Source: Cephalotus follicularis (lineage: Eukaryota; Streptophyta; Magnoliopsida; Oxalidales; Cephalotaceae). From it: a DNA stretch of 64,000 nt. Below are positions 54,046 through 64,000 of the stretch, piece by piece. Numbering within the stretch: position 1 is the stretch's first letter; the number at the start of each line of letters is the position of its first letter. Where the stretch lies: the NCBI GenBank assembly GCA_001972305.1, contig BDDD01000050.1:635859-699858 (forward strand), in the 5' to 3' direction. Under the pieces are notes generated by a model. The model made no database searches, was not told the origin of the DNA, and saw nothing but the letters and a program-made list of their open reading frames with translations. A program made the translations under genes and the position numbers.

Positions 54046-56329
54046 TTTGCCCTGTGTTAGATGCAGAATTCTAGCTTTTTACCCCGTTTCGGAGGAATTA
54101 AATGGATCGGGGGACACGTGTCAAGCAAGGGATGGAAGACTTATGATATTTTTGCTAGAAAGGGCAGGTGGCATAAGCTAATGGATTTAATTTAGTCACA
54201 TGGAGGCAAGCTCACATGGGTGATGTCATGGATGACACCACCCAAGCTTGGCCTCCAAGTTTGGCAAGCTTGGCCTCTAAGTTTGGCTCTCCTATATATG
54301 TATGTGCATTCTCAGCTGATGAAGGGCTGCTTTTCTTCTGAGATTATAGAGGAGGAATGCTTGGGAGAGATGAAGAGAAGGAGATCAAGTGAGGTAAGGA
54401 GATTCTATACCCATTTTATCAAAGTTATTCCTCTGTTTTGATTCAAAATTATGCAGCAGATAGTTTAATTCATATCTTGCTGAGTTCTTAATGAACTTTC
54501 GAATGATTTAATGTTTTGAAAACCTCAAGATGTCTACTTTAACTTTTATGTTTTATGCATCTCGAGATTCTGTCAAATTCTTGATGAAAAGCCATGTTTT
54601 CGTTTACTGCTCAGGTCCCGATTTCAAAAGGAAATTGCAACTTTAAAAATTCATTGCAGCTTCGTTTCTCAATGGAATTTTATGATTTTTATCTCTGTAG
54701 ATTCATTGAGATGTCTACTTTAACTTTTATGTTTTAAGTTTTCTATGACAGTGATTATTTCTATACTGAATGCTTTGAGCTGGTCACTCAAAGTATAAGA
54801 AATGTTTTATGAAATGAATGAACAACTACTGGATTGCGATCCAGTGAGGATTAATCTAGTAAGAGATTAATAAATGAACCGCCCTTGGATTGCGATCTTC
54901 CAAGGGGAATGGAGCGAGATGCTCAAAGTTAATGGAGCCGAGCGTGCTCACGGACATGCATGTGATGTAAGGATAGTAATCGGGGAGTGCACAATGCCCC
55001 GGTGAAGCGGTGTAAAAGGGTTCACAAGAAGTTCACGACCACCAAGTTTTATGAAATGTTAAGTTTCATGATATATGAACAGAAAAAGTGTTTTAAAAAT
55101 GTTTTGTTTATGAATGTGAAGAAAATGATTTTTGCTAACGTTTTCAAGTATGGCTGTGATACAAGCCAAATAACGTATGATTGGAAAACGTTTTTGATTG
55201 TTTTCAAGTATGCTGGTTATATATATATATATATACCAGAAAATGTACGATTTTAAAAATGTTCTGGTTTGTATAAAATTAGAAGATGATTTTCAAAGAT
55301 ATTATGAAATGTATGATGTTGAAATGTTTTGATAAATATTATCAAAAATAACGGATTTCGATAACGTTTTATGACTATGATTCTTACTGGGCTCTTAAAA
55401 GCTCACTCCTTTCAATGTCTTGTTTTTCAAATAAATCTTCCAGGAAATGTGGAACGTGAGGTTGCGAGATTTAGAGGAAGTTCGCAAAAGAAGAGTAAGG
55501 AAAGGAAGTATACGCTATGAAGTTATGTTTTATGTCATATGTGTATGTTTTCCGTTGTGTAACGTTTTATGATAGACGGTGTATAGACGTTATAGTATAG
55601 AAACAAATGCTATAGGTTATGATGTTTTTATGTAAGATGATGATATTAAACGTTATTGAACATACTTGAGTGTATGAGATGTTAATGATAAAGGCGAGTA
55701 AATGATTATTTTATGATGAGATAAGTTTATGTTTTTCCGCTGTGTAAGGTTACATGCTAAGTGACGTATAAATGTAAGGTATTAGAAACGATCATAAAAA
55801 TGAGAATATGACATTTTAAAAATTGGTGTTTCAAAGATGTATGTATACGCGATCCTGTGAAGTTATTAAGTAATAATGTTAGATTTTAAATCTAAGTTAA
55901 GATTAAATGATATGAAATGGATCGTTAAATGATTATATGATTTGACGGTCAAAGGTTACACCCACGTAACGCACCGATCTTTGGAGCTCGCTTTGAGCTT
56001 AAAGCGGACTCGGGTCGGGGGCGCTACAAGACCAAAGTTTCAATCAAAGGCTAATGTGATATTCTAATTCATGCCAAGAATGGAAGTCATCTTTTGATTT
56101 CTCAAGTTTATTATGTACCTACTTTGAAGTCTAATATTTTAAATTTGGGACAATTACTTGAGATGGGGTATGATATTCACTTGAAGGATCATTGTCTATC
56201 TTTAAGAGATGAATCAAATAATTTAATAGCAAAGGTGCCCATGAGAAGAATCGAATGTTTTTGCCGAATGTTCATGTTGATCATTTATGGTGTTTGAAGA
56301 GTTATGTCGAAGATAATTCTTGGCATTAG

Positions 56330-57039
56330 CATTTTAGATTTGGCCACTTGAATTTTGGTGGTTTGAAAATTTTAGCCAACGAAGAGTGGTGAATGGGTTG
56401 CCAAAAATTAATCATCCCAATCAACTTTGTGAAGGATGTTTATACGGCAAACAAGCTAGAAAATGTTTTTTTTCCAAAATAAGCCACTTCAAGAACAAAT
56501 AAGCCACTCCAACTTGTTCATACGGATGTGTTGGGACCAATTAAACCATCCTCTCATGGTAATACTAATTATTTCTTGTTATTTATTGATGATTTATCTC
56601 ACAAAATGTGGGTTTATTTTTTGAAGGCTAAGGATGAAGTCTTTGGAGCATTCCAAAAATTCAAAGCACTTGTTGAGAAAGAAAGTGGCTATTACATCAA
56701 AGCTTGAGGATTGATTGAGGTGGAGAATTTACTTCAAAGGAGTTTGAAAAATTTTGCGAGGACAATGGAATTCGTCATTTTCTCACTATTCCAAGGTCCC
56801 CAAAGCAAATGGTGTTGACAAGCGAAAGAATATAACCATTCTTAACATGGTTCGAAGTATGCTTAAGAGTAAAAGAATGTCAAAGGTGTTTTGGGCTAAA
56901 GTAGTTGCATGTGCCATATATTTATTTAATATTTCTTCCTTAAGGAGCGTTCGTGGCGTGACACCGCAAGAGACTTGGAGTGGTAAGAAACCTAGTGTTT
57001 CTCACTTACGTTTTTAAGGAGTATTACTTATATTCATGT
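56330..57039 (+). pseudogene. pol: Copia-C integrase
   Basis: 'RFGHLNFGGLKIL' (GAG-pre-integrase) is at about 56338. The first Asp is in '[14 protein letters not shown]' (56512). The second catalytic region, near 56705, is disrupted by stops. The position of the catalytic Glu reads Lys in 'NGVDKRKNITI' (56802). The helix 'FWAKVVACAIYLFN' follows, then 'TPQETWSGKKPSVSHLRF' and the insertion of SL6 after a small frameshift. Confidence 0.83.
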
Positions 57040-58422
57040 TGTTGGAGTTGGGTGTCCCTGCAAGCCATGAATGGGCTTAATGTGTGTATATATTTGATAT
57101 ATTCCTTAATTGGAATAATCCATGCAAGCCTATGGTTGGCTGCATGTATGTACTTTACACTCTTATCCTACATTCTAAGTTCCAATTATGTTGAATTGTG
57201 CAAATATATTCACAATGGCAAACCGGCTATATGTAATATCCCAAACCGTCAAAAGCGAATCAATTGATCACCATGTCAACTGAGTACACATATAGCGCCC
57301 TGTTACCGAGGGGTTGGATCTCATGCCTAGAGAGGTAATGAGAATGAGATCCTTAGTCCCTTTGGACATAAGTTCCAAGTCATAGGTTCACTTTATGGGA
57401 AATTGATGAAATTGATAAACCGCAAAAACTTGTCGTATTATGCTTGCTCCCTCGTTTGGAGGACGGCTTCTCTCATTGCCGTTTGAATGGCACTAAAGCT
57501 GATGCGGGGTATGTGCAAGGAGCATGATACTGAATCGACCCACCATAGGTGACCTATTTCGATGGACATTACCCTTGTTGATATGATCCCTATTGTTTTC
57601 GGTAGTGTATACTCCATGGTGACTTGTAGGTCTTAGCCTACGCTGTATCCTTAGACCAGAGCGGCTGACATGCATTATGCAGTGACCGCATGGCTCTGAT
57701 TTCTACCTTCCCTAGCACTAGTCACGTGTTGGCAAAAGGGCTATCTTTAGGTCATGTAGAAGTTGCATTGAGCGTATGGGCGAAGTTCACAATATGGAAT
57801 CATCACACCCGTAATGATGGATGAATGGCTCTATATGATCTTGACCATTGTTGACTGAAAGACCTGGCCAAGCTTAGGCGGACTGGATATCGGGTGATTC
57901 CGGGGAGGTCAGTCGAATTCATAATGTGCTCACAGATTTATATGGTCATGGTATTTCTAGGGTGGACATTTAATCCACGCCCTAGTCCATGGTCGGAGCC
58001 AATAGCGATGAGGGACATACGACACATATGCCGAAGATGGGCTTAAAGCACTGGCTATTTGGAAAACGACTGATAGACGTCGTAATACAAGGATCCAGGG
58101 GTGATGGAAGCTCACACCGAGGCCATTTTGTGAATAGTCGAGAGGACTATTAGGATGGTCGTACGAAAACTCGGGATGTTCTAAGAAATTTATCAGCGTA
58201 CCGGATAACGACCAGGCTTTTCGGGTCCTGCCTAACTTTGAACGGGTTGATGTGTAAGGAACACATGTCATTTGGTGAAAGAATAACATCATGGAGATGC
58301 TACTTTGCTAGTGACTATTTCATAAGCAAGATATAGGGCCACGCATTGCCACGATGAAATATGCCATGCAGTGGGTTGAAATGTATGAAATGTATGAAAG
58401 AGAGTGTCTCATCTTATCGTAC

Positions 58423-58700
58423 GCGTTGACGCCATGAAGAGCATGCGTTGACGCCTAGATAGGAAGAGATAAAGTGAGTCTCATCCATCCTTACGCGTTG
58501 ACGGTATGAAGAGCATTGTGTCGACGCCATGATAGGAGGACACATCGCGTTGACACCATGGAGAGCATGGGTTGACACCATGAGAAACAGACACTTACGT
58601 GTTGACGCCATGAAGAGCATGCGTCGACGCCATGAAAGTAAGAGATAGCTGTTTCATCTTATCGTTTGCGTTGACACCATGATAAGAAGAGACGCATGGC
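58423..58700. repeat. GCGTYGACGCCATG array in SL6
   Basis: Cores at 58423, 58445, 58495, 58518, 58547, 58569, 58599 and 58621, then looser ones to 58700. Steps alternate near 22 and 29 bp. Here the spacer is partly conserved ('atgaagagcatgc'), so it looks younger or recently re-amplified. It lies upstream of the TATA box; two cores resume beyond SL7 at 61054-61085. Confidence 0.78.
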
Positions 58701-60485
58701 GTTGACGCCATCCTAGGCTAACACACGCCTTTTACCAGCTTATGGGAAGTTGGTGGGCAAATGGGAAGTGTTCTCAGCAAGCCAAAGAGTGGACTTTGAG
58801 CGTTTAATGAGAGAGGAGAAATTTGCATATAAGACAATAGGTCTTTAATGTTCAAAAATACACTTTACTCTTCCTCTCTCTCTTCCAGCTCGTGCGTTTC
58901 GCTTTCTTCTCTTTCTATCTGATCCGCAATAGGCGTTGATGTAACGCCCCTGATCCGAGTTCCCTTTAAGCTCAAAGCGAGCTACGAGGGTCGGTTGCTT
59001 TACGTACGGTGTGTTACTATTAATCCTTAATAATCTTACAAATTGCTTCTCATAATTTCAAATATAACTTATAACCTTCAATACTAAAATTTCTAATAAC
59101 ATACTATCGTTTAAATCATCATAAACCATAACATTCATAATTAACCTCATTCTGATACATTTCACAGCTGAAAAATATTAACTTATTACATCAACAGTAC
59201 TTTATACATAACATTATTGTAAAACATAATTTCTTTCCAGACTTGCTTTCCGAGCTTCCTTTAAAGCTCAAATTCCACGTCAATCATCTCCTGGAAATTT
59301 TATTTAAAAAAAATATTGAAATGAATGAGCTTAAATGGCCCAGTAAGAATTATAGTTATAAAAATGTTATCGAAATTCCTTTTCGATAATCTTTATATCT
59401 AAACGTTTCAAATCGTACATTCTTTCGGCATATAACATAGCCATACTTGAAAATAAAACATCATTAAAATTCTTTTTTGGTATAAAAACCAGCATGTTTA
59501 ACATTCATTTCCCTTTTAAAATCACATTCATTCTTTTCTGTTCATATCTCATGAAACAGAACATTTCATTTCTTTTTCTGATCATATCTCATGAATCAGA
59601 ACATTTCATAAATAACTGAGGGGTTGTATAAACTTAAATAACCTAATTGAACCATTGCTTCCCCGGGGCATTGTGCACTCCTCGATTACTATCCTTACAT
59701 CACATGCATGTTTGTGAGCACTCTCCGCTCATAACATTAATCTTTACTAGATTAATCCTCCCTGGATCGCAATCTAGTAGTTGTTCATCTTAGTTCATTA
59801 CATTTTCACATTTCATAAATCATTTCATAAATATTTTGAGTGGTCAGCTCAAAGAATTCGTAAACAAACAAATTCGTACAACATTTTGTAAAACTGAATT
59901 TACATAAAAACAGAAAAATTATGGTAGTCATTTCAACGATGATAAATTCAAAATAACAGCAAAACATGAGCAATAATTTTAACATAGAATTTTATCAATA
60001 ATTTAGCAGAAACTCGAAATACGTAAAACATAACAATTTGCTATATAATGTTTAGAAATAATATAAATTACTTTAGCATAAAAATATAGAATAAAATACT
60101 TTGAAAAAAGGATAGTAATCCTTACATTGCTTCAATCTCGTTCTTTCCTTTTCTACACTGAAGTAATTTCTACACTAAAATCACAGCAGAATTTTCCCTC
60201 TTTTCTCTTCTCTTCTCTTATCTCTCTTTCTTTCTCTCCCTCTTTCTCTCCCTTCAGTAAAATTTTTACTGCCCTCAGACTTACCTTCACACGGTATTTA
60301 TAGCGGATGCAGCCGCCCTCTCCCTTCTCTTTCTTGCCATAGGAAAACGACAAGTGTCGTTTTCTTACCACAAGCGGCTACAGAAATCTACCGCCTTCCT
60401 TTCATCTGTTGACACGCGTCCTTATTTAGAATTATTAACGCGTAAAACGAAAAAAGTCACCGGCATTTCCAATTTTTTTCTCAAA

Positions 60486-60765
60486 GCGTCGGAGGTTATG
60501 AGCAAAGCGTCGCCGCTTAACCCTCAAAGCGCTGCCGGTTTCCACGCTAAGCGGCGTCGGTTGAACGCGTTAACAAAGAAAATGGGCTTTAACTATCGAC
60601 AAAAACGCTTAAAAGCATCAGTGCTTTTAGGCTAAAACTTTTGTCTTGAAATTAGTCGACACTTAAGGCATTTCACCGCATAACCAAGGCAAACCGTCGA
60701 TGCCTTAAAGTAGGCAATCAACGCTTTGTAAACTGTCGACGCTTATTCCTGGCAGTCGACGCTTT
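60486..60765. repeat. GCGTCGACGC-type array in SL7
   Basis: Cores at 60486, 60507, 60529, 60554, 60567, 60615, 60653, 60694, 60715, 60733 and 60753. Steps 21, 22, 41, 21 and 20 recur among irregular ones. It is upstream (minus sense) of the TATA box. Confidence 0.75.
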
Positions 60766-60892
60766 CAACGCCACAGAACATGCGCAAAACGTGTTCACAC
60801 ACTTTACAAGCCCTAGAACAACCATATATCCTTAAATAATAACTTCTACAAAATTTTCAGTCCAAAACAAATAGCCAATTTTGACTACCTTT

Positions 60893-60965
60893 CGGGGGCG
60901 CCGCCCCCTAGCCTTCGCCCGCTGTCTGGGCAGCGGAACCCCCGAACCCCCCGATCGTTAGGATC
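60893..60965. repeat. GC-rich hairpin module in SL7
   Basis: GGGGGCGCCGCCCCC is a perfect 15-base dyad, followed by GCCCGCTGTCTGGGCAGCGG. It is about 90 bp from the LTR start on the minus strand, as in SL2 and SL5. Confidence 0.72.
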
Positions 60966-61871
60966 ATAGTACCGGTCCTTTGAAATATTTGCCAACCTCA
61001 ACAATAGCAACCAAATTTCCATATAAATTTAACAAAATTTCCCGGTTATTACAGTTGACGCCATGGAGAGCATTTGTCAACGCCAATATCGCCTGGATGA
61101 AGAAGTCACCATTTTCAACCATCCTTTCACCCCTCAAAACTCGTTATAGGTGGAGATAACTTGTACATTGCATCTTATCTTTACCTAGAGTGTTTTAGGA
61201 TAGGTTAAACACATAGACCTCCATTATCTTCTTCCTTATCCATGGCTTAAGGAGGAGCTTGGAGCTCTCATGGAGCTTTGGGATTAAAGTGATGAGGGAG
61301 ATCTTGAAGGAAGGAACCATCACTTGAGGTGACGATTTCTTGTTCCCTCCTCTGTGGATTCAGATTGGGGCTATGGTTTGCCAACCCTAGCCAAACCCAA
61401 GATGAACATTTGTGTGGGTTTTGTTTGTCTTGTTTATGTGATGTGCAGGTTTTGTTTTTTTATGGTTGTGGCTAGGGTTTGCCTACCCTGGCCGAACCGC
61501 CTGTTTTCTTGGAGGAAATTCTTGCAAACCCTAAGGGTTTGGGTTGCTTGGATTCAGGTTTGTGGGTATATTGCATTGGGTTTGTGTGTGTTCCCTTAAT
61601 GCAATTGTTTGTGTCCAATGTAAGGATTTATGACAATCCTTGCACCAAACCCACCCCTCCCTTATGCTTGGATTTATGGTTGGTTTGACTAGATGCTCTA
61701 TTAGGGTTCCTTGGACACAATTGGGACATTTGTGGACATTGGTTAGGTTATCCAATTGCTTGGGAATCAATTATTTGATTGAAAATTACAATTGATCACC
61801 CTATACACCTAATGTCCATAATTGGTTTTATCTTCCGCTGCGCCGAGCCACCCCTTTGGTATGTTCCCACA

Positions 61872-62340
61872 CATGTTCCATATGAGAAGAGATCAAAGCT
61901 TGATGAAAAAAGTGAGAAGTTTGTCTTCATCAGCTATGATTCTAGTTCCAAAGGCTACAAATTTTACAATCCCTCAATTGGAAAGATTGTAATTAGTAGA
62001 GATGTAGAATTCGATGAAGGAAGCTCATGGGATTGGATTACTGCTTAAAATGAAGAAGATGTTATTTTTCCTTTGCAAAAAGGAGAATCTAGTAAAGAAG
62101 CAAGACAAGATGATGATACTTTCCCCGAAGGACAAAGGTGTACAAGAAGTCTTGGAAAAATTTATGAAGAAACGAAGGAGATTGATAATCAAACTTTCTT
62201 TTGTCTTTTTGTAGACACTGAACCCTTAAATTTTGAAGATATTGTACAAAATAAAAAATGGAGGCTTGCAATGGATGAGGAGATTCAGGCAATTCAGAAT
62301 AATGGAACATGGGAGTTAACGACCCTTCCTAAAGGGTAAA
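61872..62340 (+). pseudogene. pol: Copia-C integrase C-terminus and linker
   Basis: 'VPYEKRSKLDEKSEKFVFIS' and 'SKGYKFYNPSIGKIVISRDV' are the conserved C-terminal segment of copia integrases. A stop follows 'GSSWDWITA' at about 62046. The linker then reads on in another frame to 'WRLAMDEEIQAIQNNGTWEL', the start of RT. Confidence 0.85.
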
Positions 62341-63110
62341 AAGCAATTGGTGTGAAGTGGGTGTACAAAATAAAGAAAAAATGTCAAAGGAAAATTTGAA
62401 AGATACAAGGCATGGCTTTTCGTAAAAGGATTCAGTCAGAAACATGGCATTGACTATGATGAGGTCTTTGCCCCTGTAGCTAGCTTGGAGACTATTCGTT
62501 TGATTATTTCCTTGGCAGCTCAAAATAGGTGAAAGATTTATCAATGGACGTCAAATATGTGTTTTTAAATGGCTATCTTGAAGAAGAGGTGTATGTCCAA
62601 CAATCTTTGGGCTATATTGTCGACATGAAGACAAAGTCTTGAAGTTAAAAAAGGCATTGTATGGCTTGAAGCAGGCATCGAGAGCATGGTATAGTTGCAT
62701 TGACAAGTATTTTCAAGACCATGGATTCATCAAATGTCCACATGAGTATGCTCTTTATGTCAAAGATGATAAAACTGGAGGTTTTATGCTCGTGTGCTTG
62801 TATGTTGATGATTTAATCTTCATTGGAAACAATCCAAAAATGTTTGAAGAATTAAAGAAGGTGATGGCTCAAGAATTTGAGATGATAGGCATTGGTCTTA
62901 TGTCTCACTACCTAGGAATTGAGATGAAACAACATGGAGATAGTATTTTTATTTCTCAAGAAGCTTATGAAATTTTTTTTTTGAAGAAATTTAAAATTAC
63001 AAATTGTAAGCCCGTTAGCACACCCATTGAATGTGGAGCAAAATTATCAAAGTGCGATGAAAGTAAGAAAGTATATTCATCTTTATATAGAAGTCTTATT
63101 GGAACTTGAG
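62220..63110 (+). pseudogene. pol: Copia-C reverse transcriptase
   Basis: Begins 'NKKWRLAMDEEIQAIQNNG', stop at 62338, then frameshifts near 62380, 62530 and 62625. The fragment 62639-63109 has 'LKKALYGLKQASRAWY' and the catalytic 'CLYVDDLIFIGNN' (about 62797-62835), then 'MSHYLGIEMKQHGDSIFISQ' and 'VSTPIECGAKLSK'. Confidence 0.87.
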
Positions 63111-63632
63111 GTTTTTGACATACACAAGACCCGACATTCTTTATGGAGTTGGTCTTGTTAGTCAATACATGGAGGTACCTACTGAGATTCACATAAAGAT
63201 GACCAAGAGGATACTTCGGTACATTAAAGTGATTGAGGTAGTGATGTTAATGATCGGGAGAGCACTACTGGATTTTTATTTTTCATGGGAGGTGCTGCAT
63301 TTACTTGGAGTTCAAAGAAGCAACCCATTGTGACTCTTTCTACTTGTGAGGCTGAATATGTTTCCGCTGCATCATGTGTTTGTCATGCAATTTGGCTAAG
63401 GAGGTTGTAAAAAATGCTTCATATGCCACAAGATGAAGCAACAACAATTTATATTGATAATAAATCGGCTATTGCATTGGGAAAGAATCTTATTTTCTAT
63501 GATCGAAGCAAGCATATAGATACAAAGTTTCATTTCATAAGAGAGTGCATTGAAAAGAAGTACTTGGAACTTATTTCTGTGAAGACCAATGATCAAGTAG
63601 CTGATATTTTCACGAAGTCCTTAAAAAGTTGA
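63106..63632 (+). pseudogene. pol: Copia-C RNase H
   Basis: 'LTYTRPDILYGVGLVSQYME' opens the region. After frame changes near 63235 come 'STCEAEYVSAASC' and 'IYIDNKSAIALGKNLIFYDR', 'SKHIDTKFHFIRECIEKKYL' and 'VADIFTKSL' before the stop at 63630. Ends about 60 bp before the 3' LTR. Confidence 0.85.
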
Positions 63633-63694
63633 AGATTTTGCAAGATTACGCGCTTGGATTGGAGTGACTAGATATGATCAAGTTTACATGGGAG

Positions 63695-63950
63695 GGTTGG
63701 AAAAATAAACTTGATGCTTTGACTTCTGTATTTGCTAAATACATGTACCCATGTGATTCTTTGCATCTTATCATTTATAGTATGTATAGGTGGCTTCATT
63801 AATTACTTTAGTTTTGTACAATGTGCTGAGAATCTTATTGAATCTATAATAGGCGTTGTAAGTGAGGTTTTTTTTAGTAAACAAGGAAATAAAGTGTTAT
63901 TCAAAAAAACCTCTTGTATTTTGCTTCCTCCAATCCTTGTATTTGTAACA
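63695..63950 (+). repeat. Copia-C 3' LTR and polypurine tract
   Basis: Preceded by the purine tract ending GGGAGG. The expected TG start reads GG; the LTR ends TTTGTAACA. The right flank GTACT begins at 63951. About 50 bp of unassigned sequence follow to the window end. Confidence 0.85.
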
Positions 63951-64000
63951 GTACTAACTCCTGGATATGGATATGTTGGCGAAGTGTAACTTCTCCATGG

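Larger units (their letters stand above)
53544..56028 (+). mobile_element. SL5: solo gypsy-type LTR, near-perfect TSD
   Basis: Starts TGTAATGACCTG and ends CGGGGGCGCTACA. Flanks ATACC (53539-53543) and AGACC (56029-56033) differ by one base, and the Copia-C protease frame is restored when the insert is skipped. It is the same family as SL2 in opposite orientation. TATA box CCTATATATG at 54291-54300. A 28-bp segment 'gagatgtctactttaac...' is repeated at about 54528 and 54708. Frames at 54220-55256 are chance. Confidence 0.9.
53336..56330 (+). pseudogene. pol: Copia-C protease, split by SL5
   Basis: The catalytic motif '[15 protein letters not shown]' is at about 53433-53478. The frame reads 'NVIFGDDT' up to SL5 (53544). 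After SL5 it resumes with 'TKVSIKG' and, past a stop near 56050, 'LLISQVYYVPTLKSNIL' and 'GQLLEMGYDIHLKD' (56091-56190). Confidence 0.85.
58940..61053 (-). mobile_element. SL7: solo gypsy-type LTR, perfect TSD GTTGA
   Basis: Flanked by GTTGA at 58935-58939 and 61054-61058. Minus sense by similarity: starts (minus) TGTAATAACCGGG, ends GGGGCGTTACA. Relative of SL2 and SL5; shares the block 'ggggcattgtgcactcc' (59664) with SL5. TATA box (minus) at 60294-60304 followed by a pyrimidine/purine-biased leader. It inserted into a GTTGAC core of the SL6 array. Confidence 0.92.
57040..61871 (+). mobile_element. SL6: solo copia LTR (Copia-B family), perfect TSD CATGT, holds SL7
   Basis: Starts TGTTGGAGTTGGGTGTCC and ends GTATGTTCCCACA; CATGT flanks it at 57035-57039 and 61872-61876. 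Without SL7 it is 2.7 kb. Blocks shared with Copia-A/B LTRs include 'ctaaagctgatgcggggt' (57495) and 'cttccgctgc' near the end. TATA box GCATATAAGA at 58825-58834 with a CT-rich leader after it. It interrupts Copia-C integrase. It carries a GCGTTGACGCC array. Short frames at 61354-61770 are chance. Confidence 0.9.
52190..63950 (+). mobile_element. Copia-C: copia element with short LTRs, holds SL5 and SL6
   Basis: LTRs 52190-52433 and 63695-63950; flanks ATACT (52185-52189) and GTACT (63951-63955) differ by one base. Primer site 52437-52450. Gag, protease, integrase, RT and RNase H follow in copia order. Removing SL5 and SL6 leaves 4.4 kb, a normal size for a copia element with 250-bp LTRs. 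It has no GTCGAC array. All coding parts are decayed. Confidence 0.88.

Overview
This window looks like repeat-dense nuclear DNA of a flowering plant. The evidence is a plant-type laccase with a conserved intron and layer upon layer of Ty1/copia and Ty3/gypsy LTR retrotransposons primed by initiator tRNA-Met. No rRNA, tRNA, CRISPR or bacterial-style operon is visible, and I cannot name the species. Names used here: Copia-A (plus strand), Copia-B (minus) and Copia-C (plus) are copia elements; Gypsy-1 (plus) is a gypsy element; Gag-1 and Gag-2 are gag-only, non-autonomous copia-like elements; SL1 to SL7 are solo LTRs.

Layout. 1-1158 is unassigned, possibly LTR remnant. 1159-3552 is SL1, and 3553-4540 is a fragment of a copia leader. 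4541-15230 is Gag-2 (minus), which holds SL2 (5106-7071) in its 3' LTR and the Gag-1 chimera (7869-12207) inside its gag gene. 15231-15549 is an unassigned island. 15550-46270 is a nest: the 5' LTR of Copia-A was hit by Copia-B (17069 to about 40540); Copia-B was hit by SL3 (21422-25247) and by Gypsy-1 (25561-37998); and Gypsy-1 was hit by SL4 (31584-34398). 46271-48930 is unclassified repeat. 48931-50100 holds the last two exons of a laccase on the minus strand. 50101-52189 has MITE-like elements. 52190-63950 is Copia-C, interrupted by SL5 (53544-56028) and SL6 (57040-61871), and SL6 itself holds SL7 (58940-61053). Eight insertions have a recognisable target-site duplication (TSD) at both ends, seven of them perfect, so the order of events can be read.

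The most interesting signal is not a gene. LTRs of unrelated families, both copia and gypsy, carry an array of a short palindrome with a GTCGAC core. It occurs as CAGYCGACTG in Gypsy-1 and Gag-1, and as GCGTCGACGC in Gag-2, Copia-B, SL2, SL3, SL4, SL5, SL6 and SL7. Spacing is remarkably constant at about 21 bp, two turns of B-DNA, while the spacers between cores are not conserved. Where a TATA box can be placed, an array usually lies upstream of it, in the presumed U3 enhancer region. Many cores have CpG-to-TpG/CpA changes. In the CAGYCGACTG class the core contains RCCGAC, the known DRE/CRT site of DREB/CBF factors. Copies of one copia LTR family exist with the array (Copia-B, SL6) and without it (Copia-A, SL1), so it behaves like a module that can be gained or lost.

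All pol genes here are broken by stops, frameshifts or insertions. Only the gag of Copia-B (300 codons) remains open throughout. The laccase is the only recognisable host gene, and its first roughly 200 codons are not in the window.
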